A DNA stretch of 64,000 nucleotides from Mucilaginibacter xinganensis (GTDB taxonomy: Bacteria; Bacteroidota; Bacteroidia; Sphingobacteriales; Sphingobacteriaceae). Position numbers and translations under genes: made by a program. This document shows, in pieces, positions 15,846-24,229 of this stretch (position 1 is the stretch's first letter; each line of letters begins with the position of its first letter). The notes beneath the pieces are model-generated. The model did not search any database. It worked only from the letters and a program-made list of their open reading frames with translations, and had not been told where the DNA came from. The stretch is from contig NZ_CP022743.1 in the NCBI RefSeq assembly GCF_002257585.1, positions 4,154,001 through 4,218,000 on the forward strand, read 5' to 3'.

Positions 15846-17918
15846 TTACTTAAATGTGATCTTCCTGATTAAATTATTACCGGTATCCGCAACATAAATT
15901 ATTGTACCGCTTGCGTTAACCGCAATGCCCGACGGCGAATTAAATGTAGCATTACTTCCTGTTCCGTTGTTTATTCCTGCGGCACCTGTGCCGGCTATAG
16001 TAGTAACTACGCCTTTGGGTGTAATTTTCCTGATCTTATTATTCCGGGTATCAGCTACATAAATATTCCCGGCGGTGTCGGCGGCCAGGCCTTTAGGGTT
16101 GTTGAAATAAGCAGTAATGCCCGTTCCGTCTGCAGTACCGGCAACAGGGCTGTTTCCTGCCGTAGCCACGCCGGCAAGCGTAGTTTCCAGGCCATCCGCA
16201 TTTAGCTTACAAATGCGGTGGTTACCCGCATCTGCTACATAGATATTTCCTTTAACATCGGCGGCAACGCCAAATGGTTTGTAAAAAAACATCCCGTTAG
16301 TAACCCCGGGGTTATTGCCTACCGAAAATGTGCTTATGTCTGTTCCAGCGATTTTGCAGATGGTGTTATAGGCAGTATTGCTGTAAAAAACACTTCCTTT
16401 TGCATCAACTGCTACCCCAACAGGATAATTTAACGGACCGGAAGCTCCGTTTGAACTAACAAAAAGTGTAATACTGCCCACACTGCCACTGTTGCTGATG
16501 GTGCGAATAACGTTGTTGGCAGAGTCGGCTACAAATAAATTGCCCGCCTGGTCGGCGGCTATGCCGGTTGGATTATTAAATGCAGCCGCTGCAAGTGTTC
16601 CATCGCGTAAAGCAGCCGCGCCACTACCGGCATAGGTGCTTACCACGCCATCTGCCGAAACTTTACGGATGATGTTATTACCAGCGTCGGCTACGTAAAT
16701 ATAGCCATCGGCACCTATAACAACACCGGTTGGCTTGTAAAACGTTGCCACGCCTGGCAACCCGTTTACCGGCACGGGTGAATTGCCGGTAAAGGTGCTG
16801 GTTATGCCGGCAGGCGTTACCTTCCGCACATCATATCCGTCGGCATCAACTACATATAAGGTTCCCGACTGATCAAAGGCAAGATCCATCGCATACGCGA
16901 ATGTCGCCACTGCCCCCGGGCCGTTGTCTGTACCTTTTTGGCCGGTACCCGCTACCGTAGTAACAACTGCTGCCGGCGTAATTTTCCTGATTTGGTTGTA
17001 CCATCCCGTGGCAACGAATAAATTATTTGCTTTATCAATGGTAATACCACACGCACCGGTTAGCTCCGCCGCTGAGCCAACGCCGTTTTTTGATCCTGTT
17101 TTGCCGCCTGCAAAGGTTGTTACCGTTCCGGATGGTGTAATTTTTCTTACCCGCCCATTCCCTGCATCGGCTACAAAAATATTCCCTGCCGGGTCAAGCA
17201 CAATACCAAGCGGATAATTGAACAGGGCTTTAGTGCCCACACCATCCGCATAACCCTCTGAATCACCCCCGGCTATGGTGCTTACGATACCCTTATTTGA
17301 CAGCTTGCGAATGAGGCGGTTGTTGTCCGTAATGTAAATATTGTCAGCTACATCAACAGCAACATAATATGGAAAATAAAAAGTAGCCTGTGCTGCAGGC
17401 CCGTCTGCCTGGCCGTGCACCAATTGCTGCCCCGCAATGGTGGTAACCACTCCGTCAGGGGTAATTTTACGAATGGTATAATTGTTCCTGTCGGCAACAA
17501 TCAGGTTGCCCTTTGAATCAAAGGCCATACCCGCAGGATTAAGGAAAGACGCTTTGGTACCGGTTCCGTCGGGCTTGTACAGATCGCCGCCGCCTGCAAA
17601 AACAGATACCGTTCCATCCGGGGTGATCTTATCTATTGTATTGGTAATAAAATCAGAAACATAAGCATTTCCTGCTTTATCAATCACAATGTTTGTTATC
17701 GCCTTAAAAGGAGGTGTAAAACTTACGTTAGCACCGGTAAGGGTAGATACCTGGGCAGTTAATGTTGCCGGCGGATCTACATGCGTGGTCGTGTCTGTTT
17801 TTCCCGGCTTATCCGGCTTAATTTGTGGTTTTTTGCCGCATGACACCAGCACGGTTAGCGCCAGCAGGCAGGTTGCAATTATATTAACTGATAAAGCAGG
17901 TTTTGTGTTCAAATTCAT
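15846..17918 (-). CDS. NHL-repeat beta-propeller lipoprotein
   Basis: About 690 aa from the Met at 17918, where MNLNTKPALSVNIIATCLLALTVLVSCGKK-like sequence gives a lipobox cysteine at residue 27. The frame runs 47 codons further upstream, but that part is AT-rich and not protein-like. The mature protein is roughly eleven NHL repeats of the type GNIYVADTGNNLIRKITPxGVVTTIAGTG separated by ~50-residue units, enough for two propellers. Secreted or surface-anchored and probably a binding protein; no catalytic domain. Ligand unknown. The repeats are well conserved at protein level and less so at DNA level. Confidence 0.85.
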   Translation of the reverse strand: MNLNTKPALSVNIIATCLLALTVLVSCGKKPQIKPDKPGKTDTTTHVDPPATLTAQVSTLTGANVSFTPPFKAITNIVIDKAGNAYVSDFITNTIDKITPDGTVSVFAGGGDLYKPDGTGTKASFLNPAGMAFDSKGNLIVADRNNYTIRKITPDGVVTTIAGQQLVHGQADGPAAQATFYFPYYVAVDVADNIYITDNNRLIRKLSNKGIVSTIAGGDSEGYADGVGTKALFNYPLGIVLDPAGNIFVADAGNGRVRKITPSGTVTTFAGGKTGSKNGVGSAAELTGACGITIDKANNLFVATGWYNQIRKITPAAVVTTVAGTGQKGTDNGPGAVATFAYAMDLAFDQSGTLYVVDADGYDVRKVTPAGITSTFTGNSPVPVNGLPGVATFYKPTGVVIGADGYIYVADAGNNIIRKVSADGVVSTYAGSGAAALRDGTLAAAAFNNPTGIAADQAGNLFVADSANNVIRTISNSGSVGSITLFVSSNGASGPLNYPVGVAVDAKGSVFYSNTAYNTICKIAGTDISTFSVGNNPGVTNGMFFYKPFGVAADVKGNIYVADAGNHRICKLNADGLETTLAGVATAGNSPVAGTADGTGITAYFNNPKGLAADTAGNIYVADTRNNKIRKITPKGVVTTIAGTGAAGINNGTGSNATFNSPSGIAVNASGTIIYVADTGNNLIRKITFK

Positions 17919-18134
17919 TTTGGGGGCGATAGCTATCGGACAAGGCGTTGTTAGTATTATAAAAGTATAATATTTTGCTGAATTGTAAAAAAAATTTAGT
18001 TGAAATAGTGAAAGTTGAGTAAGTGGTGAAATCAGAGACTTTAATAGTGAGGCTATCATTTCAAGGCTTCATGGCCAACTGATCATCAACCTGGTGTTGG
18101 TGTCAACACCCGGGGTGTTCGGAAGAATGAATTT

Positions 18135-18241
18135 GTCATCCTGAGCGAAAGCGAAGGATCTTCTATGCGGGACATGAGCGCAGGACAAGTATGGCGACGA
18201 CTTATCAGTTGGATAAGATCCTTCACTGCGTTCAGGATGAC
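18135..18241. repeat. inverted pair of a dispersed intergenic repeat (GTCATCCTGA...GAAGGATCTT)
   Basis: A ~28-bp word beginning GTCATCCTGAGC and ending GAAGGATCTT (18135-18162) recurs as its reverse complement at 18215-18241, with ~52 bases between. The same word occurs three times in direct repeat inside the ATPase gene at 45676-45810. The surrounding 485-base gap (17919-18403) holds no gene I can support. Confidence 0.75.
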
Positions 18242-18377
18242 AAAGGGTTAATTTATCATGTTTTGATTCTTACGGACACCAATAGTGACAACACCAACAA
18301 TGGCGGTAAAATCAGAAATTCGATTTTTCGATCCTATAAATCCGAAATAATATTTGCACAATCCAACTATTATCGTT

Positions 18378-18396
18378 TACTTTGAATAACAAAGTA
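18378..18396. promoter_or_regulatory. 19-bp palindromic operator, copy 1
   Basis: TACTTTG-AATAA-CAAAGTA, a perfect 7+7 inverted repeat with a 5-base spacer, ending 7 bases before the GTG start of the membrane protein at 18404. An identical pair of arms precedes creD. The winged-helix protein encoded in this operon is the obvious candidate ligand (inference). Confidence 0.75.
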
Positions 18397-18403
18397 CTTT
18401 TAA

Positions 18404-19051
18404 GTGAAAGAAAACGAAATTCAGGATGAGCTGGCCTCCATCCGTAACCTGATGGAGCGATCCTCCAAATTCATCTCCCTTAGCGGCCTCTCGGGGATCC
18501 TGGCAGGTGTTTATGCGCTGATTGGTGCATCACTCGCTTATTTCATTCTTTACGATAATTCAATCCCTATTGACCCCTACATTCATCGTGACCCATCAAC
18601 TACAGAATTTTGGGATGGTGATATTAATTCACTTTTACTAACACTATCCTCGATCGGCTTATTTGTACTAATAGCATCGCTAATTAGTGGCATAATGTTA
18701 ACACGTAAAAAAGCAAGACAAAAAGGTCAGCGTGTTTGGAGCAGTACAAGTCGTTCGCTGCTTTTTCATATGGCAACTCCTTTAGTATCGGGGGGGATAC
18801 TAATTCTAATATTCCTTTTTCGCGGTTACTACGGAATCGTTTCACCCTCATCATTAATCTTTTACGGTTTAGCCTTAGTAAGCGCCAGCAATTTCACTTT
18901 CACCATGGTTAAATACCTTGGCCTTTGTGAAATAATTTTAGGCCTTATCGCTGCTTGCTTACCCGGGTACGGTTTGCTATTTTGGGCCATTGGTTTTGGT
19001 GTGCTGCATATTGTTTACGGCAGCATGATGTACTTTAAATACGACAGGTGA
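18404..19051 (+). CDS. membrane protein of the winged-helix/creD locus
   Basis: 215 aa, GTG start 7 bases after the palindromic operator. After a cytoplasmic N-terminus (MKENEIQDELASIRNLMERSSKF) there are about five or six hydrophobic segments (near 33-50, 82-100, 125-145, 150-170, 172-205). No enzymatic motif. Its TGA stop overlaps the GTG start of the winged-helix regulator by 4 bases (GTGA), so the two are translationally coupled. Such membrane proteins often accompany this regulator type in Bacteroidota. Possibly a sensor or partner; function unknown. Confidence 0.75.
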   Translation: MKENEIQDELASIRNLMERSSKFISLSGLSGILAGVYALIGASLAYFILYDNSIPIDPYIHRDPSTTEFWDGDINSLLLTLSSIGLFVLIASLISGIMLTRKKARQKGQRVWSSTSRSLLFHMATPLVSGGILILIFLFRGYYGIVSPSSLIFYGLALVSASNFTFTMVKYLGLCEIILGLIAACLPGYGLLFWAIGFGVLHIVYGSMMYFKYDR

Positions 19052-19353
19052 AAGTCCCCTTTGATAAACTTGATAAAGCATTTGAGAACCGCCTAAGGTT
19101 ACAAATCATGAGTGTGCTGATGGTGAATGACCGGTATGACTTTAACTCGCTTAAAGAACTACTGGACACTACTGACGGCAACCTGGCCTCGCACCTGAAA
19201 GCGCTGGAGAAAGAGGAATATATTTTGGTGCATAAATCATTTTTAGGACGTAAGCCTAACACCACTTATGAATCTACAGAGAAAGGAAAAAAAGCATTCC
19301 GGATGCACCTGGACGCGTTGGAGCAATTAATTAAACAGCAGAAAACTAAATAA
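19048..19353 (+). CDS. winged-helix transcriptional regulator (HTH_34 type)
   Basis: 101 aa, GTG start overlapping the previous stop by 4 bases. The whole protein is one winged-helix DNA-binding domain: LDKAFENRLRLQIMSVLMVND, then TTDGNLASHLKALEKEEYILVHKSFLGRKPNTTYESTEKGKKAF, characteristic of the PadR/ArsR-like HTH_34 family. It has no ligand domain. Likely binds the TACTTTG-N5-CAAAGTA palindromes at 18378 and 19612 and so controls its own operon and creD (inference from position and dyad symmetry). Confidence 0.85.
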   Translation: MKVPFDKLDKAFENRLRLQIMSVLMVNDRYDFNSLKELLDTTDGNLASHLKALEKEEYILVHKSFLGRKPNTTYESTEKGKKAFRMHLDALEQLIKQQKTK

Positions 19354-19378
19354 ATTTCTATTACAAAAACCAGGCCGT

Positions 19379-19591
19379 ATGAAAAACAAAAGTTTAACTT
19401 TTTTGATGCGTTTTGCCGCCATCAGTGGCAATATCCTGTTCATTTTGTGGGTAACCTACAACGGGATCAATGAAGGATTTAGGGGCACCTTACCTGAAAA
19501 GATCTCTTACCTGGGGCTGATGGGGCTTTTGGCTTTAAACCTTTACCTTATTGTGGCCGGGGCAAAGCAAAAACAAATTATTGAGCAATAA
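19379..19591 (+). CDS. small two-helix membrane protein
   Basis: 70 aa, 25 bases after the regulator stop. Two hydrophobic segments (~8-25 MRFAAISGNILFILWVTY and ~42-60 LGLMGLLALNLYLIVAGA) joined by a short charged loop. No recognised family. Its place between the winged-helix regulator and creD suggests a role in the same envelope function. Probably the last gene of the first unit, since a second operator follows. Confidence 0.65.
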   Translation: MKNKSLTFLMRFAAISGNILFILWVTYNGINEGFRGTLPEKISYLGLMGLLALNLYLIVAGAKQKQIIEQ

Positions 19592-19611
19592 GAACTATTT
19601 TTTTATCTATT

Positions 19612-19630
19612 TACTTTGAAATACAAAGTA
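19612..19630. promoter_or_regulatory. 19-bp palindromic operator, copy 2 (upstream of creD)
   Basis: TACTTTG-AAATA-CAAAGTA with the same arms as copy 1, ending 17 bases before the creD ATG. The four bases after it (CTTT) also match copy 1. This ties creD to the regulator encoded just upstream. Confidence 0.75.
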
Positions 19631-19647
19631 CTTTAAAACAAAAGATC

Positions 19648-20997
19648 ATGACAGAACAACCTGAAGAAAAACGTGGCTTTATGCACTGGTTAAAGGAATC
19701 AATAACAGTGAAACTGGCCTTTATCGGCATACTTGTGCTGGTACTCCTGATCCCATCCTCGCTGGTAGAGAACCTGATCAGAGAGCGGGCAACGCGCCAG
19801 GACGAAATGATGCGGGATGTGTCGGACAAATGGTCGGCCAGTCAGCTGATCCGCGGGCCGGTATTAACTATCCCGTACAAAAAACATGTTAAATACATGG
19901 ACAACTCGCAGAAAGAGGCGGAGAAAGATGTGATGGAGAATTTATATGTACTGCCTGACAACCTGCATATTAAAGCGGAGTTAAAGACAGCAGTCCTTCA
20001 TCGCGGAATATTTGACGTAGTGGTTTACAATACCATTGTAAAGGTATCGGGGAACTTTGCACCGGCCGATCTGACCGCGCTAAATTTGCTCCCGGATCAG
20101 CTGCTCCCTGAAAAAGCCCGCATTGCATTTAGCATTTCTGATTTGAAAGGGTTGAAAACCAATCCTGTAATAAGTGCTGCGGGGCAATCACCACAGGCAG
20201 AGCCTATTTTTGACAGCCACTCGCCATTCAGCAGCGGCTTGCAGGCAAATGTTAATTTAACAGCCAAAACGGGCGAAATCCCTTTTGATTTTACGCTGGA
20301 TTTAAAAGGCAGCCAGGAATTAAGCTTTTTACATCTTGGCAAAACAACCGATGTGGAAGCAAAAGGAAACTGGAGTAGTCCAAGTTTTGACGGCCGGTAT
20401 TTGCCCGACACCCGCGTGGTAGGTAGCGGTGGCTTCTCGGCAAAATGGCGCATGCTCTACTACAACCGGCCCTACCCCCAGCAATGGGTGGGCAACGATA
20501 CTTTATTAAGCGATGATAAAAAAGAAGCCGATGCATCATTTGGCGTAAAGCTGCGCTTACCGGTTGATCAGTATCAAAAAACCACGCGCACCAGCAAGTA
20601 TGCCTTACTGATCATAATGCTGACGTTCATTTCCCTTTTTCTTACTGAGATCATTCGCAAGCAAAAGGTTCATGTATTTAATTACCTGCTGATAGGCGCG
20701 GCTATGATCATTTATTATTCGCTTTTGCTCTCGTTTTCTGAGCAGATTGGTTTTAACCCGGCTTACCTGGTGGCCTCCGTCGCGACCGTAGGGCTAATTA
20801 CCACGTTTATTGGCTCCCTGCTTAAAAACCTGAACGCGGCCCTGCTGTTCGGTTTTATTTTATCGGTGTTTTATGTTTTCATTTTTGTGATCATTCAGCT
20901 GGAAGATTTTGCATTGATAATTGGCAGCGTGGCCTTATTTATAATTGTGGGGATGCTGATGTATTTCTCGCGCAAGATTAATTGGGACAGGCAGTAA
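19648..20997 (+). CDS. creD: inner-membrane protein CreD
   Basis: 449 aa, the length of Escherichia coli CreD. N-terminal transmembrane helix (~24-42), a large periplasmic region (~45-315) with the family motifs RATRQDEMMRDVSDKWSASQLIRGPVL and GFSAKWRMLYYNRPYPQQW, then five or six closely spaced helices (~320-445). CreD is an envelope-integrity protein of the creABCD regulon in proteobacteria; here no creBC genes are adjacent. Control by the neighbouring winged-helix protein through the shared palindrome is inferred. Confidence 0.9.
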   Translation: MTEQPEEKRGFMHWLKESITVKLAFIGILVLVLLIPSSLVENLIRERATRQDEMMRDVSDKWSASQLIRGPVLTIPYKKHVKYMDNSQKEAEKDVMENLYVLPDNLHIKAELKTAVLHRGIFDVVVYNTIVKVSGNFAPADLTALNLLPDQLLPEKARIAFSISDLKGLKTNPVISAAGQSPQAEPIFDSHSPFSSGLQANVNLTAKTGEIPFDFTLDLKGSQELSFLHLGKTTDVEAKGNWSSPSFDGRYLPDTRVVGSGGFSAKWRMLYYNRPYPQQWVGNDTLLSDDKKEADASFGVKLRLPVDQYQKTTRTSKYALLIIMLTFISLFLTEIIRKQKVHVFNYLLIGAAMIIYYSLLLSFSEQIGFNPAYLVASVATVGLITTFIGSLLKNLNAALLFGFILSVFYVFIFVIIQLEDFALIIGSVALFIIVGMLMYFSRKINWDRQ

Positions 20998-21005
20998 AAA
21001 ATCCA

Positions 21006-21025
21006 GGGCAGAGAGCGTTCTGCCC
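21006..21025 (+). terminator. stem-loop after creD
   Basis: GGGCAGA-GAGCGT-TCTGCCC, a 7-bp perfect stem with a 6-base loop starting 8 bases after the creD stop. There is no T run, so termination is uncertain. Confidence 0.4.
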
Positions 21026-21063
21026 GCCCTAAACCTTGTCACTTTAAAAAAATCAATTAATTT

Positions 21064-21513
21064 ATGAAATGCAATTCCCTGACTTACAGTTTAAACATTT
21101 GGCTCACCAGCGTAGTTGTTGCTCCTGTATTATTTTTAATTGTTACCTCAACAATGAAAGGTTCGCATTTAATAAATGCGGTTGATGTGCCCGAGTCCAT
21201 TTCGATCTGTTGCCTGTTGATGCTGGTTCAACTAATATTCTCATTATTAACCTGGCTGCTATTTATGTTAATAATAAAAGCTATTGTAAACCTCTGTGAT
21301 TATGAACGGTTATGGAAACCCTTGATATTTATAACCGGAATTTTATTAACGGCAGGTTCATTCAGGGCTGTGTTTTCAGATATATTTTCTAACGCAGATG
21401 AACTTTTTTACCTAATGCTGTGCAACTGTGTTTGCATAGGTGCAGGGACCTTGTTTTACAAGCTAAAATCAATCATACCGGTTGACGGCAAATCAGCCAC
21501 TGAAAATTTATAA
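21064..21513 (+). CDS. hypothetical four-helix membrane protein
   Basis: 149 aa. About four hydrophobic segments (~12-30, 45-75, 86-104, 115-133) and a short hydrophilic C-terminus (KSIIPVDGKSATENL). Codon composition is more AT-rich than creD. No family recognised. It follows creD by 66 bases, after a stem-loop, so co-transcription is doubtful. Confidence 0.6.
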   Translation: MKCNSLTYSLNIWLTSVVVAPVLFLIVTSTMKGSHLINAVDVPESISICCLLMLVQLIFSLLTWLLFMLIIKAIVNLCDYERLWKPLIFITGILLTAGSFRAVFSDIFSNADELFYLMLCNCVCIGAGTLFYKLKSIIPVDGKSATENL

Positions 21514-21594
21514 TTATTTAACATATTTTACATAATACCAATTTGGTTTTTGGTATATAATTATCGTAATTTGTAATATTAAAGCATTTTTACC

Positions 21595-21702
21595 ATGAGT
21601 CGGGAGCTTATTGAATTTTCAGACATGATTGATGCGCAATTTGACATAACCACTGTTGAGCCAGATGATTTTTGGCAGATAATATTGAATATGTTTATTT
21701 GA
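21595..21702 (+). CDS. possible 35-aa peptide
   Basis: ATG at 21595 opens a 35-codon frame starting MSRELIEFSDMIDAQFDITT and ending in FI before TGA. It is acidic, with a hydrophobic end. It could be a small protein or the remnant of a longer gene. No homologue recognised and no clear ribosome binding site. Confidence 0.2.
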   Translation: MSRELIEFSDMIDAQFDITTVEPDDFWQIILNMFI

Positions 21703-21724
21703 TTGCGCTCTTTTTCTCTTCCCT

Positions 21725-21748
21725 GTTGACGGTGGATCTACCGTCAAC
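21725..21748. repeat. perfect stem-loop in the creD-rlmD gap
   Basis: GTTGACGGT-GGATCT-ACCGTCAAC, a 9-bp stem with a 6-base loop, 22 bases after the possible small ORF. A short AT-rich stretch follows rather than a T run. May act as a weak terminator. Confidence 0.45.
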
Positions 21749-21940
21749 CATAATTCATTTTGCTCAAATTAATTGGATATTTATGCAGACCTGTTCTAAA
21801 GAAGTCTGTGAGCACACGGACTTCTGGGTGATGTTATCGCAGGGCGATAACTACGTCGGTGCATTGGACCTTTTCAGGTGAGAAAGTTCCCCCACCTCTT
21901 TCCGCCGCAGGCGAAGAGAGGTCGGCCAACGAAGTGTCGC

Positions 21941-22030
21941 CGGGTGAGTAAATTATGCGCCATGCATTGACGTGAATGAATTCGCGTGAATGAATTGGCG
22001 TGAATATCGCGCGCAGATTTACTCACCCGG
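21941..22030. repeat. dispersed intergenic element with inverted GGGTGAGTAAAT ends
   Basis: CGGGTGAGTAAAT at 21941 is mirrored by ATTTACTCACCCG ending at 22029. Between them is a ~15-base direct repeat (GCGTGAATGAATT). Flanking stretches resemble CCTCTCTTCGGC/GAAGAGAGG hairpins. Related sequence occurs at 44053-44149 and 53910-53957. Together with the hairpin above, this accounts for most of the 661-base gap before rlmD. Confidence 0.6.
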
Positions 22031-22159
22031 TCATTGCTTCGCTCAACCTGCCCTCTCTTCGGCAAGTCGTAAAGAGGGCTAAAAACGCATTCCGTACCAA
22101 CATTTCAACTTTACAACCTTTCAAAAACTACAACATTTACAACTTCTGTCAACATTTCC

Positions 22160-22167
22160 TACCTTTG
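22160..22167 (+). promoter_or_regulatory. -7 box for rlmD
   Basis: TACCTTTG, a perfect TAnnTTTG, 7 bases before the rlmD ATG; the transcript would have a very short leader or start at the ATG. Confidence 0.5.
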
Positions 22168-22174
22168 CAGCCTC

Positions 22175-23578
22175 ATGAATCAAGTTGCTAAAAAGAAGTT
22201 TTTTGAAGACGTTACCATTATTGACATTGCCGAAGAAGGCAAGGGTGTAGGCAAAGCCGATGATTTCGTGCTTTTTGTTGACAAAGCCGTACCCGGCGAT
22301 ATTGTTGACGTACAGGTTTATAAAAGTAAAAAGAGCTTTGGCGAAGGTAAAATAACCGAATTAAAACAAGCATCGGCATATCGCACCCAACCTTTTTGCG
22401 AACATTTTGGCACCTGCGGCGGCTGTAAATGGCAGCACATGACGTACGAAGCGCAGCTAAAGTTCAAGCAGAAATCGGTAGCGGATGCGCTTACCCGGCT
22501 GGCTAAAATTGATGTAACCGGCATGGACGCCATTGTGCCCTCGCCTGCTGATAAATATTACCGAAACAAGCTGGAATATACCTTCAGCAACAAACGCTGG
22601 CTGTATGACGGTGAGAGCCGCGACAACGAAGAACTAAATATGAATGCCCTGGGCTTTCATATCCCGGGCAGGTTTGATAAGATCCTGGATGTAAACCATT
22701 GCTGGCTGCAGGCCGAGCCATCAAACACGCTGCGCAACAGTATCCGTGAGTTTGTGATCCGTGAAGGTTATACATTTTACGATCTGAAAGGCCATGAAGG
22801 CGAATTACGCAATTTGATCGTACGCACCTCATCAACCGGCGAGGTGATGGTGATCGTAGTTTTTGCCTATACAGATGAAGAGCAGGTAAAGAAGCTGATG
22901 AGCTATATCGACAGCAATTTTCCGGAGATCACTTCCCTGCTGTACATCATCAACCAAAAAAAGAATGATACTATTTTTGACCAGGATGTTATTGCCTTTA
23001 AGGGGCCGGAATATATTCACGAGGAGATGAACGGCATAAAATTCCGCATCGGGCCGAAATCATTTTACCAAACCAACTCTATCCAGGCTTTAAAGCTTTA
23101 TGAAATAACCCGCGACTTTGCCGGCTTTACAGGTGATGAACTGGTATATGACCTTTATACCGGCGCCGGCACCATTGCCAATTTTATTGCGGGAAGCGTA
23201 CGTGAAGTGATAGGCGTTGAATATGTACCGTCGGCTATAGAAGACGCAAAAATCAATTCGGCCATAAATAATATCACCAACACCAAATTTTTTGCCGGGG
23301 ATATGAAAGATGTACTGGTAGCTGATTTCGTGGCCGAACATGGTAAACCGGATGTGATCATTACCGATCCGCCGCGCGCGGGGATGCATCCCGATGTGGT
23401 TGCCCGACTGATGGAAATTGAAGCGCCAAAAATTGTTTATGTAAGCTGCAATGCAGCTACCCAGGCCCGCGACTTGCTGGTATTGAAGGAGAAATACGAC
23501 ACGGTAAAAATCCAGCCGGTTGATATGTTCCCGCATACGCAGCATGTGGAGAACGTGGTGTTGCTGGTGTTGAGGTAG
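22175..23578 (+). CDS. rlmD: 23S rRNA (uracil-C5)-methyltransferase, RlmD/RumA family
   Basis: 467 aa. N-terminal TRAM domain (~8-65), then the 4Fe-4S cysteine cluster CEHFGTCGGCKWQHM, then a Rossmann SAM methyltransferase. FRIGPKSFYQTNS, LYTGAGTIANF (motif I), TDPPRAGMHP (motif IV) and YVSCNAATQARDL with the catalytic Cys are all present. It methylates C5 of a uridine in 23S rRNA (U1939 in E. coli RlmD). Several paralogues (RlmCD/RumA-like) exist in other bacteria, so the exact uridine is inferred. Confidence 0.93.
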   Translation: MNQVAKKKFFEDVTIIDIAEEGKGVGKADDFVLFVDKAVPGDIVDVQVYKSKKSFGEGKITELKQASAYRTQPFCEHFGTCGGCKWQHMTYEAQLKFKQKSVADALTRLAKIDVTGMDAIVPSPADKYYRNKLEYTFSNKRWLYDGESRDNEELNMNALGFHIPGRFDKILDVNHCWLQAEPSNTLRNSIREFVIREGYTFYDLKGHEGELRNLIVRTSSTGEVMVIVVFAYTDEEQVKKLMSYIDSNFPEITSLLYIINQKKNDTIFDQDVIAFKGPEYIHEEMNGIKFRIGPKSFYQTNSIQALKLYEITRDFAGFTGDELVYDLYTGAGTIANFIAGSVREVIGVEYVPSAIEDAKINSAINNITNTKFFAGDMKDVLVADFVAEHGKPDVIITDPPRAGMHPDVVARLMEIEAPKIVYVSCNAATQARDLLVLKEKYDTVKIQPVDMFPHTQHVENVVLLVLR

Positions 23579-23600
23579 TTCATGGTGATGGTTCATAGCT

Positions 23601-23713
23601 ATTCGTTAGTCCATGGACCATAGACAATAGACCATGGCAGGAAAAATTTCAATAGGTAAATTATTTAATCAAGAAATCCACGAATCATGTAAATCATGGT
23701 TCAGACAAATAAT
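23601..23713. repeat. degenerate low-complexity repeats (CCATGGACCATAG and AATCATGTAAATCATGG types)
   Basis: TAGTCCATGGACCATAGACAATAGACCATGG near 23609-23637 recurs in variant form at 25850-25872 and 55670-55755. ATCATGTAAATCATGGTTCAGACA just before 23714 is a second quasi-repeat, and is why the first ATG at 23696 is distrusted as a start. Confidence 0.5.
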
Positions 23714-24112
23714 ATGGAACCGGAAGAACTTTTAAATGAAGATAGAAATAACCCGGACGGACCTAAAAAGGAGAGTCCGCTGCTGAGTTTGGAGAAAGAT
23801 TTGAAATTTTTCAATGAGTCTATCCGCGAGGTAGCTGTTGAAATTATGGTGGAGGGGCTTTCCAGCTACCCTATATTTGTAGCACACCAGCACGAGATAA
23901 GTTTAGGCGAACTGATCCTGGATCGTTTTGACCTGAACACCGAGTGGAGTATCCATGCATCTACCCTTGAAGAGTTTGTAGAAAAAGGCGTGATCAAAGA
24001 GATCCTGAAGGAGCGCTTTATTAGCAGCTACAAAAACCCGCACGATTACATGTGCGTATTTGTGGTGGTGCCGGAAGGGGCAAATTTTGTTTATGTGCCC
24101 TATATTAAGTAA
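23714..24112 (+). CDS. conserved hypothetical cytoplasmic protein
   Basis: 132 aa from the ATG at 23714 (MEPEELLNEDRN); the in-frame ATG at 23696 lies inside low-complexity intergenic repeat and is less likely. Acidic N-terminus, then a compact alpha/beta body (IREVAVEIMVEGLSSYPIFVAHQHEISLGELILDR ... PHDYMCVFVVVPEGANFVYVPYIK). No signal peptide or membrane helix. I do not recognise the family, but the codon pattern and intact fold-like sequence argue for a real gene. It lies between rlmD and a phosphoribosyltransferase gene on the same strand. Confidence 0.7.
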   Translation: MEPEELLNEDRNNPDGPKKESPLLSLEKDLKFFNESIREVAVEIMVEGLSSYPIFVAHQHEISLGELILDRFDLNTEWSIHASTLEEFVEKGVIKEILKERFISSYKNPHDYMCVFVVVPEGANFVYVPYIK

Positions 24113-24229
24113 TAATAGATGAATTGTTATAGGGTTGTATTGTTAAATGGTTAATTTTACTTCTATAAATCGGACCGAAAAATATTAGAAATCGACAATA
24201 CAGCACTACAGCTATACAACCATAAAGCA

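Noticed and set aside
21672..21881. 69-aa plus-strand frame before rlmD
   Set aside because: Spans a stem-loop and intergenic repeat, with poor codon pattern and no ribosome binding site.
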